Assembly (NCBI GenBank): GCA_035719105.1
Contig: DASTGN010000006.1
Span: forward strand, 186,001 to 250,000
Length of the DNA: 64,000 bases
Source: UBA8389 sp035719105
GTDB taxonomy: Bacteria; Bacteroidota; Bacteroidia; Bacteroidales; UBA1402
Direction: 5' to 3'
The notes below the pieces were generated by a model that saw only the letters and a list, made by a program, of their open reading frames with translations, was not told where the DNA came from and made no database searches. Positions 36,699-46,565 of the stretch are shown one piece after another. Numbering within the stretch: the stretch's first letter is position 1; each line of letters opens with the position of its first letter. Made by a program: the position numbers and the translations under genes.

Positions 36699-38579
36699 AT
36701 GTCTAAGTGGATGAGTAAGTTGGTTTGGATCATGTTGTCGGCAATCTTGATGGTTGCCTGTGACGACTTGACATCCATCGTTCCTAAGCAGGGCGAACCG
36801 GTGCCCGGCAATGGTGCCTTGTATATTTTGTGCGATGGGAACTACTCACTCAATAACAGCACGTTAAGCGTGTATGATTTTAATTCTGGAACCCTTGCGG
36901 CCGATTTCTTTCAGGTTAAAAATGGACGCAAACTCGGAGATACCGGCAATGATTTGCAACGTTACGGGTCTAAGTTGTACCTGGTGATGAACGGTTCCAG
37001 TCAGGTCGAAGTGGTGGATGCACGCACCGGATTGTCGCTGAAACAAATACCCTTCTTTAACGGTTCTGCAGCCAGACAACCGCGTTCCATTGCCTTTTGG
37101 AAGGATAAAGCCTATGTTTGTTCGTTTGACGGAACGGTGGCTCGCATCGATACGACGAGTCTGGTCATTGAAGCGTTCGTAAAAGTCGGTCGAAATCCTG
37201 ACGGAATTGCTGCGTCCAACAACAAATTGTATGTCAGCAATTCCGGTGGGCTGGATTACGGTTCGAACCTCAGTTACGATCACACTGTTTCCGTCATTTC
37301 GACCGAAACGTTCACTGAAATCAAACGCATCGATGTTGGCATCAATCCCAGTCGAATTAAAGCGGACAATTTCGGGTACGTCTATGTTTCCGTTCGGGGT
37401 GATTACAAATCGATACCTGGAAAATGGATTTGCATGGATACCCAATCCGATGAAGTGGCCGCAACCTACGATTTCGCCGTAACCAACTTTGACCTGAGCG
37501 GAGACCGGGCCTACTTCTACCGTTATAATGACGATACCAAGGAAAGTTCCATCGGAGTGTTCAATTTGAGAACGAAAACGATTGAAACCAATGCTTTTAT
37601 TCAGGACGGAACGCTTTTGAAAACCCCTTACGGCATCACAGCAGACCCCGAAAGTGGTGCGGTTTTCATCACCGATGCAGGGGATTATGTTTCGTCCGGT
37701 GATGTTTATTGTTTTTCAGAAAGCGGTGTGCTGGCCTATAAATTAACCAATGTGGGCATCAACCCAAACACCATCTTGCCTGTCAGCGATTTTAGTGCAT
37801 CGACCGGTTCAATCACCGATACGAGTTCCATCGAAGGCATTGAACACGTTTTCGATTTCACACCTGCTCCTGGTCAGTTTATAGGGGTCTATCCGGCTTA
37901 TAAGGAAGGAGAAACTGTAGAACAAATGCGTGCAAAGGCGGAAGCCAAATTGAAGGAAGGCGGTATTGTTTCTCTGGGCCGATTTGGTGGCAGTCTGACT
38001 TTTGCATTCAAAAATCCTGTCAACAACACCGAAGGTTCTGATTTCCGCATTCTTGGCAATGCTTTTTCAAACTCGGCTGAACCCGGTATCGTGGAAGTGT
38101 CCGAAGACGTCAACGGAAACGGCCTGTCAGACGATACTTGGTATGAGCTGGCTGGTTCTGAATATGCCAAAATAACCACAAAGCACCATTATAAAATCAC
38201 CTACTTCAAGCCCGGTCAAAGAACGGACAGTGTTTTCTATACGGACCAAACAGGTGCTTCTGGCTATGTAAATGCTTTTTATCCTTTCTGGCAGGGCGAT
38301 TCCATCGTATGTCGGGGAACGTTGTTGCCACCGACCGCTACCAAAAACGATCTCGGTTACTGGAGCTCAAGCAGTTTGCCTTGGGGTTATGCGGACAACC
38401 AACCCAACAATTCAGGTCTGAATGGTTTTGATTTGGACTGGGCTGTGGATGCCGACGGCTCCAAAGTCACCCTGAACAAAATCCACTTCATTAGAGTCCA
38501 CACTGCCGTCAATCAGAATATCGGTTGGATGGGCGAAATCTCTACGGAAATCTGTGGTGCAGAGAACCTGCATCCCTAA
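36699..38579 (+). CDS. BtuG-like beta-propeller lipoprotein fused to a second surface domain
   Basis: A 626-residue lipoprotein (lipobox LMVACDD). Residues about 40-360 form a YncE-type seven-bladed propeller with repeating blades (YILCDGNYSLNNSTLSVYD, KLYLVMNGSSQVEVVDARTG, KAYVCSFDGTVARIDTT). In Bacteroides such proteins (BtuG) bind B12 very tightly and cap BtuB. Residues about 380-620 are a distinct domain (FIGVYPAYKEGETVEQM, GGSLTFAFKNPVNNTEGSDF, GLSDDTWYELAGSEY) like the cell-surface proteins encoded separately in Bacteroides B12 loci. Here it is joined to the propeller. The gene starts two bases after the btuB stop, so both are under the riboswitch. Function is inferred from family and context. 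Confidence 0.85.
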   Translation: MSKWMSKLVWIMLSAILMVACDDLTSIVPKQGEPVPGNGALYILCDGNYSLNNSTLSVYDFNSGTLAADFFQVKNGRKLGDTGNDLQRYGSKLYLVMNGSSQVEVVDARTGLSLKQIPFFNGSAARQPRSIAFWKDKAYVCSFDGTVARIDTTSLVIEAFVKVGRNPDGIAASNNKLYVSNSGGLDYGSNLSYDHTVSVISTETFTEIKRIDVGINPSRIKADNFGYVYVSVRGDYKSIPGKWICMDTQSDEVAATYDFAVTNFDLSGDRAYFYRYNDDTKESSIGVFNLRTKTIETNAFIQDGTLLKTPYGITADPESGAVFITDAGDYVSSGDVYCFSESGVLAYKLTNVGINPNTILPVSDFSASTGSITDTSSIEGIEHVFDFTPAPGQFIGVYPAYKEGETVEQMRAKAEAKLKEGGIVSLGRFGGSLTFAFKNPVNNTEGSDFRILGNAFSNSAEPGIVEVSEDVNGNGLSDDTWYELAGSEYAKITTKHHYKITYFKPGQRTDSVFYTDQTGASGYVNAFYPFWQGDSIVCRGTLLPPTATKNDLGYWSSSSLPWGYADNQPNNSGLNGFDLDWAVDADGSKVTLNKIHFIRVHTAVNQNIGWMGEISTEICGAENLHP

Positions 38580-38739
38580 CTGTCTTGTGTTGTAGAACAT
38601 GCTTTTTGAGAACGAAATTTCTGATTTTTGGTCTTACATTTCGGTTAGTTTCTTAGCTTAAACCGAACCCTTTCCATCAGCTATCACTTTCCACTGAGTT
38701 TTTCTAATGCGGCGAATTTATTAAATCAAATTTTATCGT

Positions 38740-41700
38740 ATGAAAACAAGCATTATCGGATCAAAACGTATTTTTTTGATTATGGTATTCGCTTTTATGT
38801 TGATTCTACCTACCTCTGCTTCCACTGCATTGTCTGGTTGGATCAACAAGGATACCGTTTTGAACTTAGCCGGCAGCCCCTATTTCGTTACGAATTATGT
38901 CGGTATTAGTTACGGGTACACCATGACCATTGAACCTGGTGTCGTCATGATGTTCAACGGAGGAGCCAATCTTTTGACATATGGTAATCTTAACGCCGAT
39001 CAAGCAACGTTCAAATCGAGCAGTTCCACACCGGCACCAGGTAGTTGGGGTTCTATTCAGATTGGAGCCTCCTCGGACACTTCCAACGTTTATCTTAAGA
39101 ATTGCAATTTAGAGTACGGCAACTCCATCGTTGTCCATCAAAAAGGAAAACTACGGATGGAAAACACCAACATGTATCGATTTGGTACCACTTTCGTTCA
39201 AGTTGACAATTCCTCGCGAGGAGCATACATCGTGGGCGGAACAATGACTTCCACTTCCACCTCCGTGAACAGCAATCCCTACGGAATCAATTCCGACGAC
39301 AATGCCACGGTCGTTTTGGATGGGGTGAGCATGCAATATTTTCAAATAGCCGTCTGTGCAAATTACAATACCAACCTCACAGTTAGGAATTTGGTCATGC
39401 ACGACAACCGATATCCTTTTTCATTCAATAATAAAGTCAATTTGGTAGTCGAAGGAAACAACGACATTACCGGTAATTTGTTTAACGGCGTCCATTTGAA
39501 TTTTGGGAGCCTCAATACCAATTGGACTTTACCCAAGATCAACATTCCTTATCTTTTTACGAATTGGTTTACGATCGAACCAACAAGAACGCTCACCGTA
39601 GCCTCGGGGAATATATTCAAGTTTAACGATGGAATCGGTCTGGAAGTCAAGGGTGCTTTGATAGCCAACGCACTCGTAGGTGAACAGATTTCGTTCACTT
39701 CCATGCGCGACGATAATTTGGGTGGTGACAGCAATGCCGACGGTACGGCCTCCGCACCCGGTTATCGAAATTGGTACGGAGTTCGCTTTCACGACACTTC
39801 CATGGATTCCGTTTCGGTCATGCGTCGTTGCCTGGTACGTTACGCCGGACAATCTGACATAGGCGGAATTTCTTTGTACAATGCCAATCCGACCCTTGAC
39901 AACTGCGAGTTGACCAACAATTACTTCGGTATCATGATGCAGGGCACCTCTTCACCACTGCTCACCAACACGACCATCGGCTCTAGCATGTTGACACCTT
40001 TGGCCATGTCGTTCGAAGCCAACCCTGTCATGGACGGGAACACGCTGTCCTTCTCGGACAACGACTACGATGCCATCGGTATTCTGGGTGGGACCATGAC
40101 GGCCAATGCCAGACTTAAGATCCGTTCATTTACAGGAGTCAACAACCTGACCTACCTTCTGTTGGGAGAAATCGTCGTTCCGGCTGGCAAAACCCTGACC
40201 ATCGACAAAGGAATAACCATAAAAGCTTATATGTGGGATTGGCCTTCCCGTCGCATCATTGTCGAAGGCAACTTGATTGCCAATGCGACTGCCGACAGCA
40301 TGATCAACTTTACCTCCGCCAGAGATGACAACGTCGGTTCACCTGGTGATTGCAACAAAGACGGAACCATCACTTCACCAGCCATCGGCGACTGGCAAGG
40401 ATTCATTTTCTTACCTGGCAGCACCGGCCTTTTGAATTATTGCCGCATCAAATACGGTCGCATCAACGACTACGAATTCATTTCCTGCAGCAATTCCGAA
40501 CGGGTCAAATGGGCAGCCATTGGGCTCATCGATGCCAGTCCGACTATATCGAACTGCGAATTCAAAGATCTTTACCAAGGTATTTCCTGTTATAGGGCCT
40601 CAAGTCCAACCATTCAGAACGTGTCCATGGTCAACATCCTGTCTACGCCCATCAATCTGGCGAGTCCGGCCAATCCGGCCATTTCGGGTATCACCTTTAC
40701 CAATGTTCGGTGGAGAGCCCTTGGTTTGCTAGGTGGAAATGTCTGCCTTGACGGAACTATCCGCAAACGCGACGTGGCAGGATTTACGAACATCACCTAT
40801 GTTTTGCTGTCTGACATGATCATCCAGTCTGGTACGACGGTCAACATTGATCCCGGAATCGTCATTAAAAGCCATAACGACTATTGGTATGACAATTACC
40901 ATCTGAACAGCAGCAGCATTTATGTGGACGGTTCACTGAAAGTCAACGGAACTTCTGCTGAGAAGATCGTTTTCACATCACTCAAAGACGATAACGAAGG
41001 AAATCCGTACGATACCAACAACGACGGAAATGCCTCTACACCAAGTACGGGCGACTGGGGATCCATCAAATTCAGGGCCACCAGTGTCGATACGGCCAAT
41101 TTGATCCGTTATGCATTGGTTAAATACCCAGGGTATACTTCCGAAGGCGGCATCACCTTCGAAAATGCAGGCGGCAGAGTACAAAATACGTTGGTGACGA
41201 ATTCCAGCAATTATGGTTTATACTTCAACGGAAATTCGGACCCTGTCATTACAGACGTTTCCATTCGAAACAACAGTAAAGACCCGGTTGCCATGTCGTT
41301 GACTTCCAATCCGCAATTTTCGGGCATCGAGTTTGTTTCCAATGGAAGTCAGGCTTTGAAAATCATCGAAGGTACATTGTCTTCGACTGCACGGCTAACC
41401 TCCAGAAATCTGGCGGGAATTACAAATATTGGTTATGTGGTAGATAAATTGGTGATTGCCAGCGGTGCCAAACTAACCATCGAACCGGGTGTGGTCATCA
41501 AATTCAGAGCCGACAATTGGTATCGGACGTATATTCAGGTCTATGGAAGCCTGATTGCCAAGGGTCTACCCAACAATAAGATTTACTTTACTTCCTACAA
41601 GGATGATTCCAGAGGTGGAGATTCCAACAACAATGGGAATACCGATTCACCCACACCGGGCGACTGGGGGTACGAATACGACAGTTGGGATGCTTACGGC

Positions 41701-44232
41701 GGTATTTGTTTTTTCAACAATTCTGTTGTTTCCGATACGGTTAACGTGCTCAGAAACTGTGAGATTTCGTATGCGCAAATTGGTGTTCGGGTAGAAAATG
41801 CTCATGCCACCATCGATTCCTGTCTTATTCAACTTTGTCAGCACTATGGATTAACTTCGTTGGGTTCAGCCAATCCGGACATACGAAACACTCAGTTCTA
41901 TAATATTGGAAACACACCGGTGGAATTGAGCATGTTCTCAGAACCGACCTTCCTGAACTGTTCGGCTTTGAACGTCGGTTTCATGGGACTGGCCGTCGTA
42001 CCTGAAACCTATTCCAAATCGGCAACCATTCCGATTCGAAGTTTTTCAGGTCACAACAACATCACCTACGTGATGGAAGCTCCTTGCACCATCAATTCTG
42101 GTTGCACCCTCACCATTCCCGCTGGAGTCAGTTTCAAGTCAACAGCCTATATGCCAACGGGTGCGTCCGGTATCAGCAATGGTTCTTGGAAAAGAGCCAA
42201 TGGCTTTATTGTGAATGGGAAACTACTTATTGAAGGTACAGCGGCGAATCCAGTTGTTTTCACGAACGTTGGCGATGACGAACTGGGTAGTCCCAACGAC
42301 CTGAATCAAAACGGTTTTGCCACTCGTCCAACCGACTATACCGAAGGAGAATGGTTGGTGTTCAATGATGTAAGTGACGATATGAGCCGAATCGATCATG
42401 CCGTTTTCCGGTATGGAGACCGGGGCATCATCACCAACAGCGCTTCACCCAAACTGTACAACAACCAGTTCTATAAACTGAATTGTGGTATCGACATGAA
42501 TGGTGTTTCGGCTCCAGTCATCGATAGCTGCCTGTTCAACGACTTGCATCCTTATCCGATTCAGATCTCGCTGGTTTCTTATCCTGCTTCGACCAATGGG
42601 AATCTGATTTCTGGTTCGACCTACAAAGTACTCAAGGTTCGGAATGAAACGTTGACTCAAGATGTTGTCCTACCTAAACGAGATTTTGGTGGAAAAACCA
42701 ACATTCCATACATGTTCCAGCTCTATGAAATTGGAACGAGCGCCACATTGACGCTCAAACCAGGTGTCATCTGCAAATTTCAGGACCGCAACTTCTGGTG
42801 GAACGAAAAAAGTTTCATCATTAATAAGGGGCTCATTGCCGAAGGTGGTAAAACGGAAGATAGTTTGATTGTCTTTACCAGCATTCGAGACGATTTCTAC
42901 GGCGGAGACTCCAATTCGGACAGCACCGCCTCCGCTCCAGATGAATATTCCTGGGCTGGACTCAACTTCAGTGATTTGTCGCTGGATCCGCTTTGTCGGC
43001 TTAAAAATTGCGTCATTCGCTTTGCTCAGAGAGGAATTGCCACCACCAGTGCCAATCCATCAATCGACAACTGTCATTTCAATCGGAATTCGTACGGTGT
43101 AGTCCTTTATGGAGCTTCCAATCCTTTGATTTCAAATTGTGATTTCAATGAAAACCGGTGCTATGGCATACAAAACGTCGATAAGTCCTTTGTCGTTCAG
43201 GCACCCAACTGTTGGTGGGGAAGCAATTCCGGCCCACTTTTGAGTTCGGTCGATGAACCCAACAACGCACCGGAACAGGAATATATGACCAGCAGCGTGA
43301 ATGCTACTCCGTGGCGTACCACCGGCATTTTGAATCCATTGACCGGAGATGTAAGCCTGAACGGTTTGATACAAGCATACGATGCTTCCTTGGTTCTTAA
43401 AAAGGTGGTCAATACGTTGACACTCAATGCGAACCAATTGCAGGTGGCCGATGTGAGCGGAAATGGGGATATCACTGCCTATGACGCTTCGCTCATCTTG
43501 GAATATGTTGTGGGATTGGACAATTACTTCCCTGTCAATAAGGTAGTTAATAGGCTTTTGACTTCTAGTGCACCATCCGTTCGACTTTACTTGGACGACG
43601 TAACAACCGATTCTGAAACGTTCACAACGTTGCTGCACTTGACAGGAGCCACTGGTTTAAGGGCAGCCGACCTGATGTTGAACTACGATCCGACTTTGTT
43701 GAAGCTCGAAAAAGTAGTGAATAAACTTAGCGGTGCAACAATGGAATATGGACTGAGCACGGGTAAACTCAATTTGGCCTTGGCTTCAGCTCGAGTTCTA
43801 AGCAACACGGATGCTGTAGCTGAACTCACCTTCCGAAATGTGGCCAATGGAACAACGATTACCTCGTTGGATGTCAGTCAATTGCGCATCAATGAAACCG
43901 ACATGACGCCTTTTGCCCAGCCTGGAACGATTACGCTTCAGCGCATGGCAACCAATCTGGGTGAAGATCCTGTCAGGCCTGTTGGTATGAACTGGTATTC
44001 AAACCATAACGGTTCGTACACGCTGGAATACACACTCGATGTTGCTTCAACCTGGATAAAGGCAGCTATTTACAACTTGGCTGGACAAAAACTCCAGTCG
44101 CTTGATAATCTGTCTGTTGAAGCCGGAACCCATGCGGTTCAACTGAATCCGACTTTGGCCACCGGTACCTACATGCTGCGCATGCAGACGGAGAATTTCA
44201 ATCAGGTAGGCAAGATTCAGATAGTTAAATAA
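38740..44232 (+). CDS. Giant beta-helix surface protein with dockerin-like and cohesin-like modules and T9SS signal
   Basis: A 1830-residue exported protein with a signal peptide. Residues about 30-1525 are right-handed beta-helix repeats in six large units of about 205-225 residues. Each unit is marked by an Asp/Asn-rich loop (for example DDNLGGDSNADG at about 323, then near 527, 748, 953, 1177 and 1383) and by a phrase like 'NITYVLL...TIEPGVVIK'. Residues about 1534-1600 form a dockerin type I pair (GDVSLNGLIQAYDASLVLKK and ADVSGNGDITAYDASLILEY), each with Asp-Ser-Asn...Asp calcium positions. Residues about 1608-1725 look like a cohesin (VRLYLDDVTTDSETFTTLL). A type-A T9SS sorting domain ends it. 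The next gene, 11 bases on, encodes three cohesin-like modules. A surface adhesin or non-covalent assembly partner is the likely role. Confidence 0.85.
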   Translation: MKTSIIGSKRIFLIMVFAFMLILPTSASTALSGWINKDTVLNLAGSPYFVTNYVGISYGYTMTIEPGVVMMFNGGANLLTYGNLNADQATFKSSSSTPAPGSWGSIQIGASSDTSNVYLKNCNLEYGNSIVVHQKGKLRMENTNMYRFGTTFVQVDNSSRGAYIVGGTMTSTSTSVNSNPYGINSDDNATVVLDGVSMQYFQIAVCANYNTNLTVRNLVMHDNRYPFSFNNKVNLVVEGNNDITGNLFNGVHLNFGSLNTNWTLPKINIPYLFTNWFTIEPTRTLTVASGNIFKFNDGIGLEVKGALIANALVGEQISFTSMRDDNLGGDSNADGTASAPGYRNWYGVRFHDTSMDSVSVMRRCLVRYAGQSDIGGISLYNANPTLDNCELTNNYFGIMMQGTSSPLLTNTTIGSSMLTPLAMSFEANPVMDGNTLSFSDNDYDAIGILGGTMTANARLKIRSFTGVNNLTYLLLGEIVVPAGKTLTIDKGITIKAYMWDWPSRRIIVEGNLIANATADSMINFTSARDDNVGSPGDCNKDGTITSPAIGDWQGFIFLPGSTGLLNYCRIKYGRINDYEFISCSNSERVKWAAIGLIDASPTISNCEFKDLYQGISCYRASSPTIQNVSMVNILSTPINLASPANPAISGITFTNVRWRALGLLGGNVCLDGTIRKRDVAGFTNITYVLLSDMIIQSGTTVNIDPGIVIKSHNDYWYDNYHLNSSSIYVDGSLKVNGTSAEKIVFTSLKDDNEGNPYDTNNDGNASTPSTGDWGSIKFRATSVDTANLIRYALVKYPGYTSEGGITFENAGGRVQNTLVTNSSNYGLYFNGNSDPVITDVSIRNNSKDPVAMSLTSNPQFSGIEFVSNGSQALKIIEGTLSSTARLTSRNLAGITNIGYVVDKLVIASGAKLTIEPGVVIKFRADNWYRTYIQVYGSLIAKGLPNNKIYFTSYKDDSRGGDSNNNGNTDSPTPGDWGYEYDSWDAYGGICFFNNSVVSDTVNVLRNCEISYAQIGVRVENAHATIDSCLIQLCQHYGLTSLGSANPDIRNTQFYNIGNTPVELSMFSEPTFLNCSALNVGFMGLAVVPETYSKSATIPIRSFSGHNNITYVMEAPCTINSGCTLTIPAGVSFKSTAYMPTGASGISNGSWKRANGFIVNGKLLIEGTAANPVVFTNVGDDELGSPNDLNQNGFATRPTDYTEGEWLVFNDVSDDMSRIDHAVFRYGDRGIITNSASPKLYNNQFYKLNCGIDMNGVSAPVIDSCLFNDLHPYPIQISLVSYPASTNGNLISGSTYKVLKVRNETLTQDVVLPKRDFGGKTNIPYMFQLYEIGTSATLTLKPGVICKFQDRNFWWNEKSFIINKGLIAEGGKTEDSLIVFTSIRDDFYGGDSNSDSTASAPDEYSWAGLNFSDLSLDPLCRLKNCVIRFAQRGIATTSANPSIDNCHFNRNSYGVVLYGASNPLISNCDFNENRCYGIQNVDKSFVVQAPNCWWGSNSGPLLSSVDEPNNAPEQEYMTSSVNATPWRTTGILNPLTGDVSLNGLIQAYDASLVLKKVVNTLTLNANQLQVADVSGNGDITAYDASLILEYVVGLDNYFPVNKVVNRLLTSSAPSVRLYLDDVTTDSETFTTLLHLTGATGLRAADLMLNYDPTLLKLEKVVNKLSGATMEYGLSTGKLNLALASARVLSNTDAVAELTFRNVANGTTITSLDVSQLRINETDMTPFAQPGTITLQRMATNLGEDPVRPVGMNWYSNHNGSYTLEYTLDVASTWIKAAIYNLAGQKLQSLDNLSVEAGTHAVQLNPTLATGTYMLRMQTENFNQVGKIQIVK

Positions 44233-44243
44233 CCGTTGAAGTC

Positions 44244-46508
44244 ATGAAAAAGATCCACATCCTTTTTCTGATCTTGTTGCCTATGTTGCTCTGCAGCATT
44301 CAGGTACGGGGAGGGGACGTCAGCATCGGATTGAACATGCCTGATACAGACATGACAGTAGGCGAAGTAGCGGAGATACCGATCTATCTCACTAATTCCT
44401 TTACTGAAGCGGATGTCTTGTCGTATACCCTCCAATTCAGTTACAACACTTGGTACTTAAAGGTGGAGTCGGTCGAGGTGGCAGGTACCCTGGCCGCCGC
44501 ATTCGGTGAACCAGCCATAAGGCAGGATGAAGGCCTTATCACCATCAGTGGTGCAGGATCTCAGCCATTAAGCGGTACCGGCGTGTTTCTTAAATTACGT
44601 ATAAAGGCCTTGAATACTGGTTGGCACAAACTTGAGATAGCCAATGAACGTATGAACCTTTGGAACGAAGGATGGCCATTGATGAACATCAACTTTGGAT
44701 ACATTCGGATCAATGCACCCGCTACTTTTGGAGTTTGGTCCAGTACCAACCTGTTGGCTAAAGGGGAGCGTCTCCAATATACGGCAGGAACTTCTGCTAC
44801 CCCTGTTCATTGGACAGTCGGTGATCCCTCGTTGGCATCCATTGATACCTTAGGTTGGCTTACAGCTTTGGCTCCTGGTAAGACCATCGTTATAGCAACT
44901 GATACGAACGCTGTGCGCGGAGTTTCTCAGGAGCTGGAAATCCGTCCAGCGCGAATTTCCGTACCCAACAGCATGGAACAGTGGCCAGGCGATACTATCA
45001 ATGTGCCTGTTTTGATTTCAGACTTGAATGGTTTGGGTGTCGTATCCGGCCAGATACGGATGGGATACAACGAAAATGTGATAACACCAATCGGCGTCAT
45101 CCAAGCTGGTACCTTGTTGGATGGTTACCTGCTTGAAATGGACGTCAGCTCCAACAGATTGTCGTTGGTGTTTGCAGGATCCTTACCGATAGCAGGCAAC
45201 GACACGCTAGTTATGATTCGCTTCAAAGTGAAACCCAATCCGACTGGATACTCGCAGTTGGAGTTTCTGAACGTCCGACTGAACGAATCGATCCAAGTTG
45301 CCAACAGCAACGGTTCTTTCAATGTGCGACAACCCAGTTGGCGTTATATTTTTCCAAGTACGGCTGCCCTGATTGTTGGTGAGTCTGCCCAGTTCAAGGT
45401 AGAAGGGCAGGGTATTCCGCCCTATACATGGAAAAGCAGCGATTCCAATTTGGCAACTGTATCTTCGGAAGGGATGATGAAAGCGATTCGAAGTGGGTCT
45501 GTCGTTTTGACTGCCACCGATTCGGCAGGTATAACGGTTAGTACGGAACCAGTGAATATTCGAGATTCCCGGATATGGATGATGGACACCAGCGTTTGTA
45601 ATTTTTCCGGTATGATTCGGTATACGATTCGAATGGACTCCTTACCTCGTTACGAACCCGTTTTATCATTGCAGTCAAATTTGAAATACGATTCGCTTTT
45701 TGTTGACCTCGACCGCATGGAATTGGCTGGAACGATGCCAACCGGTTGGAACCTGACGACGAATGAAACGGCGGAAGAAATCTCTTTTGCGGCCTCTGGC
45801 AGTACACCGCTTACCCATTCGGGCGATTTACTTTATCTATGGTTCCGTCTTAAACCGTCCTTTTATTCGGGTGCCTGGTCGAACCTCAAACTGGGTGCCT
45901 GGCTGTTCAACGAAGGCCTTCCGACTACATTCACAGATAACAATGGTACCATTCAGGGAAAAAGCAAACACACAGGAAATGCATCCATCTACTGTGACAA
46001 TCAGTATGGGGCCTATTTGAACGATACCATCCGTTTTCATTCGCAAATTTGGGATGCAGCGCCAGTCCGTTATCAATGGTATAAAAACGGTGTGATTCTA
46101 CCGGGAGCCAAGGGGCCTGATTTGTTTATATCAACGTTGAATAATCTGGATACGATTTCATGCAAAGTGACCTCGCTGGATCCCTGTATTGAAGACAGTA
46201 TTCTGATGACCAATGCGATAAACGTGCATTTACAATCCCCACCTGTGAATTTGAATGCGGTTGACCGTCCCATCTCAACGGTGTATCCAAATCCTTTTCA
46301 GGACAAGCTCCAAATTTCGTTCGCTAAAAGTGATGGAAAGCCTTTGTCGATGGAAGTTTATGATGTGACAGGCCGTTTGCTTCATTTGAAGTCGATAGAA
46401 AATTCCGCTCAGCGGATTTTGGACTTCACTGGCAGGCCGTCTGGCATTTATCTGCTCAAACTAACGTATTCCAATGGGTATACGTTGCATAAGGTTGTAA
46501 AAAGGTAG
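44244..46508 (+). CDS. Multi-cohesin-like surface protein with Ig-like domains and T9SS signal
   Basis: A 754-residue exported protein. The signal peptide is followed by three cohesin-like beta-sandwiches: about 24-150 (VSIGLNMPDTDMTVGEVAEIP), about 238-360 (ISVPNSMEQWPGDTINVPVLI) and about 440-575. The first two are separated by a Big_2-like domain (LQYTAGTSATPVHWTVGDPSLASIDTLGW), the second and third by another (WKSSDSNLATVSSEGMM). An Ig/PKD-like domain (RYQWYKNGVILPGAKGPD) leads to the type-A T9SS sorting domain (STVYPNPFQDKLQISF, GIYLLKLTY). It lies 11 bases after the dockerin/cohesin gene, so the two are co-expressed. A scaffold that binds dockerin-bearing partners is an inference; cohesin folds also occur without dockerin binding. 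Confidence 0.82.
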   Translation: MKKIHILFLILLPMLLCSIQVRGGDVSIGLNMPDTDMTVGEVAEIPIYLTNSFTEADVLSYTLQFSYNTWYLKVESVEVAGTLAAAFGEPAIRQDEGLITISGAGSQPLSGTGVFLKLRIKALNTGWHKLEIANERMNLWNEGWPLMNINFGYIRINAPATFGVWSSTNLLAKGERLQYTAGTSATPVHWTVGDPSLASIDTLGWLTALAPGKTIVIATDTNAVRGVSQELEIRPARISVPNSMEQWPGDTINVPVLISDLNGLGVVSGQIRMGYNENVITPIGVIQAGTLLDGYLLEMDVSSNRLSLVFAGSLPIAGNDTLVMIRFKVKPNPTGYSQLEFLNVRLNESIQVANSNGSFNVRQPSWRYIFPSTAALIVGESAQFKVEGQGIPPYTWKSSDSNLATVSSEGMMKAIRSGSVVLTATDSAGITVSTEPVNIRDSRIWMMDTSVCNFSGMIRYTIRMDSLPRYEPVLSLQSNLKYDSLFVDLDRMELAGTMPTGWNLTTNETAEEISFAASGSTPLTHSGDLLYLWFRLKPSFYSGAWSNLKLGAWLFNEGLPTTFTDNNGTIQGKSKHTGNASIYCDNQYGAYLNDTIRFHSQIWDAAPVRYQWYKNGVILPGAKGPDLFISTLNNLDTISCKVTSLDPCIEDSILMTNAINVHLQSPPVNLNAVDRPISTVYPNPFQDKLQISFAKSDGKPLSMEVYDVTGRLLHLKSIENSAQRILDFTGRPSGIYLLKLTYSNGYTLHKVVKR

Positions 46509-46527
46509 TAGTAGGTTTTTTTTATTG

Positions 46528-46559
46528 GAAAGGCTGAATTCTTTTGAGTTCAGCCTTTC
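46528..46559 (+). terminator. Terminator after the cohesin gene pair
   Basis: A perfect 11-base-pair stem (GAAAGGCTGAA at 46528-46538, TTCAGCCTTTC at 46549-46559) followed by GTTTTCTT. It lies between convergent genes. Confidence 0.8.
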
Positions 46560-46565
46560 GTTTTC

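Noticed and set aside
38740..43330. CRISPR or tandem DNA repeats
   Set aside because: The repetition is at protein level (beta-helix units of 205-225 residues). The DNA copies have diverged and there are no spacer arrays anywhere in the window.
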